A stretch of DNA of 64,000 nucleotides from Monosporascus cannonballus (taxonomy: Eukaryota > Ascomycota > Sordariomycetes > Xylariales): NCBI GenBank assembly GCA_004154925.1, contig QJNS01000004.1:1-64000 (forward strand), in the 5' to 3' direction. The notes beneath the pieces are model-generated. The model was not told where the DNA came from, did not search any database, and was given only the letters and a program-made list of their open reading frames with translations. Shown piece after piece: positions 62,301 through 64,000 of this stretch (position 1 is its first letter; every line of letters begins with the position of its first letter). The translations under genes and the position numbers were made by a program.

Positions 62301-62960
62301 TAAAGTCCTACACATTACGTCCGGTAAATAAAAGCTTATTTACGTACGAAAACGGACGAATTTTCCGAAAGATTAAAAAATTTCCCGTATGGATTTAAGG
62401 ATATAAGGAACGAATCATACTGGATATTGCCAACATCTCAAGATATAACATCATTTTGGGAATGCCATAACTCCGATCCAATAACCCGCGAATTAATTGG
62501 AAAAGCCAAATACTTATTTAGGACGGAAAAGCCACGTCCAAAAACGACGAACGAAAACTTTGTTTCATAGTTAATAAAATGCGGATCTCGGATCAAAAAA
62601 TACCCATACCACCGGAATACCGCCGTTTCAAAAACATATTTCGAAAGAAAACTAATTATGAATTACTAACGTAAGGATAATAGGATTACCGGATACCTAT
62701 TAAGAAAAAACACCTTCTTAAACTGTATAAAATTTATTATATAAGCTGCTAAAAGGCAAAAACCTTATAAAAAACCATATAACTAAATCTGAAGCGAAAA
62801 TATATTTAATTTTCGGAATTTTTAGCAGTATACCTGATTATTATAATACCAAATTAAAAGACGATAAATAAAAAATCGATGAAAATAAAGACCTAATTTA
62901 CCGACATACGGTTAATTACCGATAACTAAATAAAATTATTGTTAAAAATGCATGCTTTCT
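62300..62960 (+). pseudogene. protease end of G
   Basis: At about 62415-62500 the frame reads ILDIANISRYNIILGMP, a stop for W, then LRSNNPRINW. This is the standard C-terminal motif of Gypsy aspartic proteases before RT. The linker that follows includes EYRRFKNIF near 62615, the usual lead-in to RT. Confidence 0.75.
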
Positions 62961-63302
62961 TATTTTGATAAATACTTTGAAAGAAAATACTAGTAAAACA
63001 AAATGGTTTATAACATTCGACCTCCGAAACGGTTATTACTGCATAAAAATAGCCAAAGGAGAAAAATGGAAAACGACATTTAGGACCGTTTACGGGCATT
63101 ATAAATACAAAGTAATACCTCTGGGACTTACTAATGCACCCGCAAATCTCCAACGCCTAATTATAATTACGTTTAAGTAAGTTCTGGACAAATATATATT
63201 CGTTTATCTCGACGATATACTTATTTATTTGGAAACCTTAAAAGAATATAAAAAGCCTATAACTTAAATATTTAAAATATTAAACAAAACCAATTTGCGA
63301 AT
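62960..63302 (+). pseudogene. reverse transcriptase of G, cut by F
   Basis: RT copies the element RNA into DNA. The frame is open from 62965 to 63177 and continues after one TAA. It shows KWFITFDLRNGYYCIKIAKG (block A with its catalytic aspartate), KWKTTFRTVYGHYKYKVIPL, GLTNAPANLQRL (block B) and FVYLDDILIY at about 63199-63228 (catalytic YLDD). The thumb reads KILNKTNLRIV, where the LTR of F begins. This is the best preserved RT in the window; the frame downstream is lost to F. Confidence 0.9.
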
Positions 63303-63695
63303 TGTTACAACCCAAGTCAGCTGGGCCTGCGAACATGGTCCAGTCAAGATCACAAAGCTACGTTAACTCAAGGTCACGTAATGAATGTTTAGCGGGTCTT
63401 AACTGAGCACAAATAAGTACGACTAAGTAGCACTAAGTAACCGCTTAGCAAAGCTCTGCGAAGCAAAGTTAAATAGTAACAAAGGAATCAAGATATATAT
63501 GTTTATTATTTCCATAATCTAGATAGCACCGGCTTATATTACTTATTAATACTAATGGTTTGCAATAAAGCATTTCCGGTATTAAAAAACATAACAGGTT
63601 ATTATATTTATTGTTCAAATTCTTACGATACTTTTGTTAACATAAACTCGTTAACTTAAAGTTTAATAATTAGTTAAACCTTATAATTCGTTATA
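63303..63695 (+). repeat. 5' LTR of F (393 bp)
   Basis: It ends TTCGTTATA. Part of the first 180 bp is little mutated. CACGTA, one base off CACGTG, lies 72 bp from the start. Confidence 0.85.
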
Positions 63696-63710
63696 CGTTG
63701 TAAGCTTTTG
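63696..63710 (+). other. primer binding site of F
   Basis: CGTTGTAAGCTTTTG is the least altered copy of the long primer site. It has no TGG, so a tRNA primer is unlikely. Confidence 0.6.
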
Positions 63711-63792
63711 TACAGTAGTACCGTTAGATTTTAAGCAATATTTAATACTGTCAAAATATCGATTAGTATTTAGGAAACTTTTATTTAATAAT

Positions 63793-64000
63793 TTCAGTTT
63801 CGAACTCGGGAATTAAAGAAAAAAGTTCGATAACTTAGGGCTATGCCATTTGCCTAATCGTTTTTCGTTCGCATAAAACCGAAAAAAGCAGAACCTTACA
63901 ATAAAAAAGGTAATTTCTAGATTTTCGTAATTTAGGCACGAATTTATCTTCGCTTCTTAAATTTTAATAACCTAACGAATATGGTCTTAATAATCAAAGT
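63793..64000 (+). pseudogene. gag start of F
   Basis: The frame reads FRTRELKKKVR, a stop at Q, LRAMPFA, then RIKPKKAEPYNKKGNF. It is the same Gag N-terminus as in A, B and E. It continues beyond the window. Confidence 0.65.

Larger units (their letters stand above)
46600..64000 (+). mobile_element. Gypsy element G, host of E and F, runs off the window
   Basis: Gag starts at 47511 and is cut by E at 47726. It resumes at 60674 in the same sense and is followed by protease and RT. RT is cut by F at 63303. The 5' limit is tentative. The frames are less decayed than in A-E. Its Gag and RT differ from those of the chromoviruses, and no chromodomain can be tested because the 3' part is beyond the window. 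Confidence 0.75.
63303..64000 (+). mobile_element. LTR retrotransposon F (chromovirus), nested in G, truncated by the window
   Basis: It starts TGTTACAACCCAAGTC inside G's RT. The LTR, primer site and Gag start are present and the rest lies outside the window. The likely target duplication is CGAAT (63298-63302), to be confirmed downstream. Confidence 0.85.

Noticed and set aside
1..64000. CRISPR arrays, bacterial operons, rRNA genes, riboswitches
   Set aside because: None seen. The window is eukaryotic, and its repeats are LTRs and dispersed elements rather than short regularly spaced units.

Overview
The window looks like an AT-rich, gene-empty compartment of a filamentous ascomycete (Pezizomycotina) genome. 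Almost everything is decayed LTR retrotransposon. In the readable coding frames most stops stand where a glutamine or tryptophan codon is expected (CAA, CAG or TGG changed to TAA, TAG or TGA), and CA/TG steps are depleted while CG steps survive. This is the usual mark of repeat-induced point mutation (RIP). I could not identify the species, and I found no intact host gene.

Layout. 1-781 and 1793-2804 are GC-balanced sequence without a recognisable gene, split by a ~1 kb AT-rich element with perfect inverted ends (786-1788). 2805-8340 and 29773-about 34267 are two copies of a repeat family I do not recognise (called R). 8341-9172 holds a GC-balanced island and a short minus-strand reading frame. 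9173-29490 is a complete Ty3/Gypsy chromovirus (A; 423-bp LTRs; target duplication GCTAA). It carries two later insertions: B (9810-16453, minus; 377-bp LTRs) in its gag, and C (22034-28875, plus; 426-bp LTRs; duplication CCAGT) in its 3' region. 34268-39790 is a decayed minus-strand Gypsy element (I). 39906-45822 is a 5'-truncated chromovirus (H; one 441-bp LTR). From about 46600 to the window end lies another Gypsy element (G). Its gag is split by E (47727-60668; 371-bp LTRs; duplication ATTAC), which itself contains D (53434-60115; 377-bp LTRs; duplication TAAGG). G is split again in its RT by F (63303 to beyond the window).

The chromoviruses A-F and H share one plan: LTR, primer site beginning CGTTRYAAG, gag, protease, RT, RNase H, integrase, chromodomain, then a reading frame on the OPPOSITE strand, then polypurine tract and LTR (F is seen only as far as gag). 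The antisense frame is recognisable in all six copies that include that part (A, B, C, D, E, H) and is the most interesting thing here. The primer site is complementary to a segment just downstream of the LTR TATA box, and a hairpin sits at the end of U5, as in self-priming Tf1/sushi elements. LTR boundaries rest on equal paired LTR lengths and matching 5-bp target duplications. Internal domain limits are approximate, because frames are broken and were read by eye.
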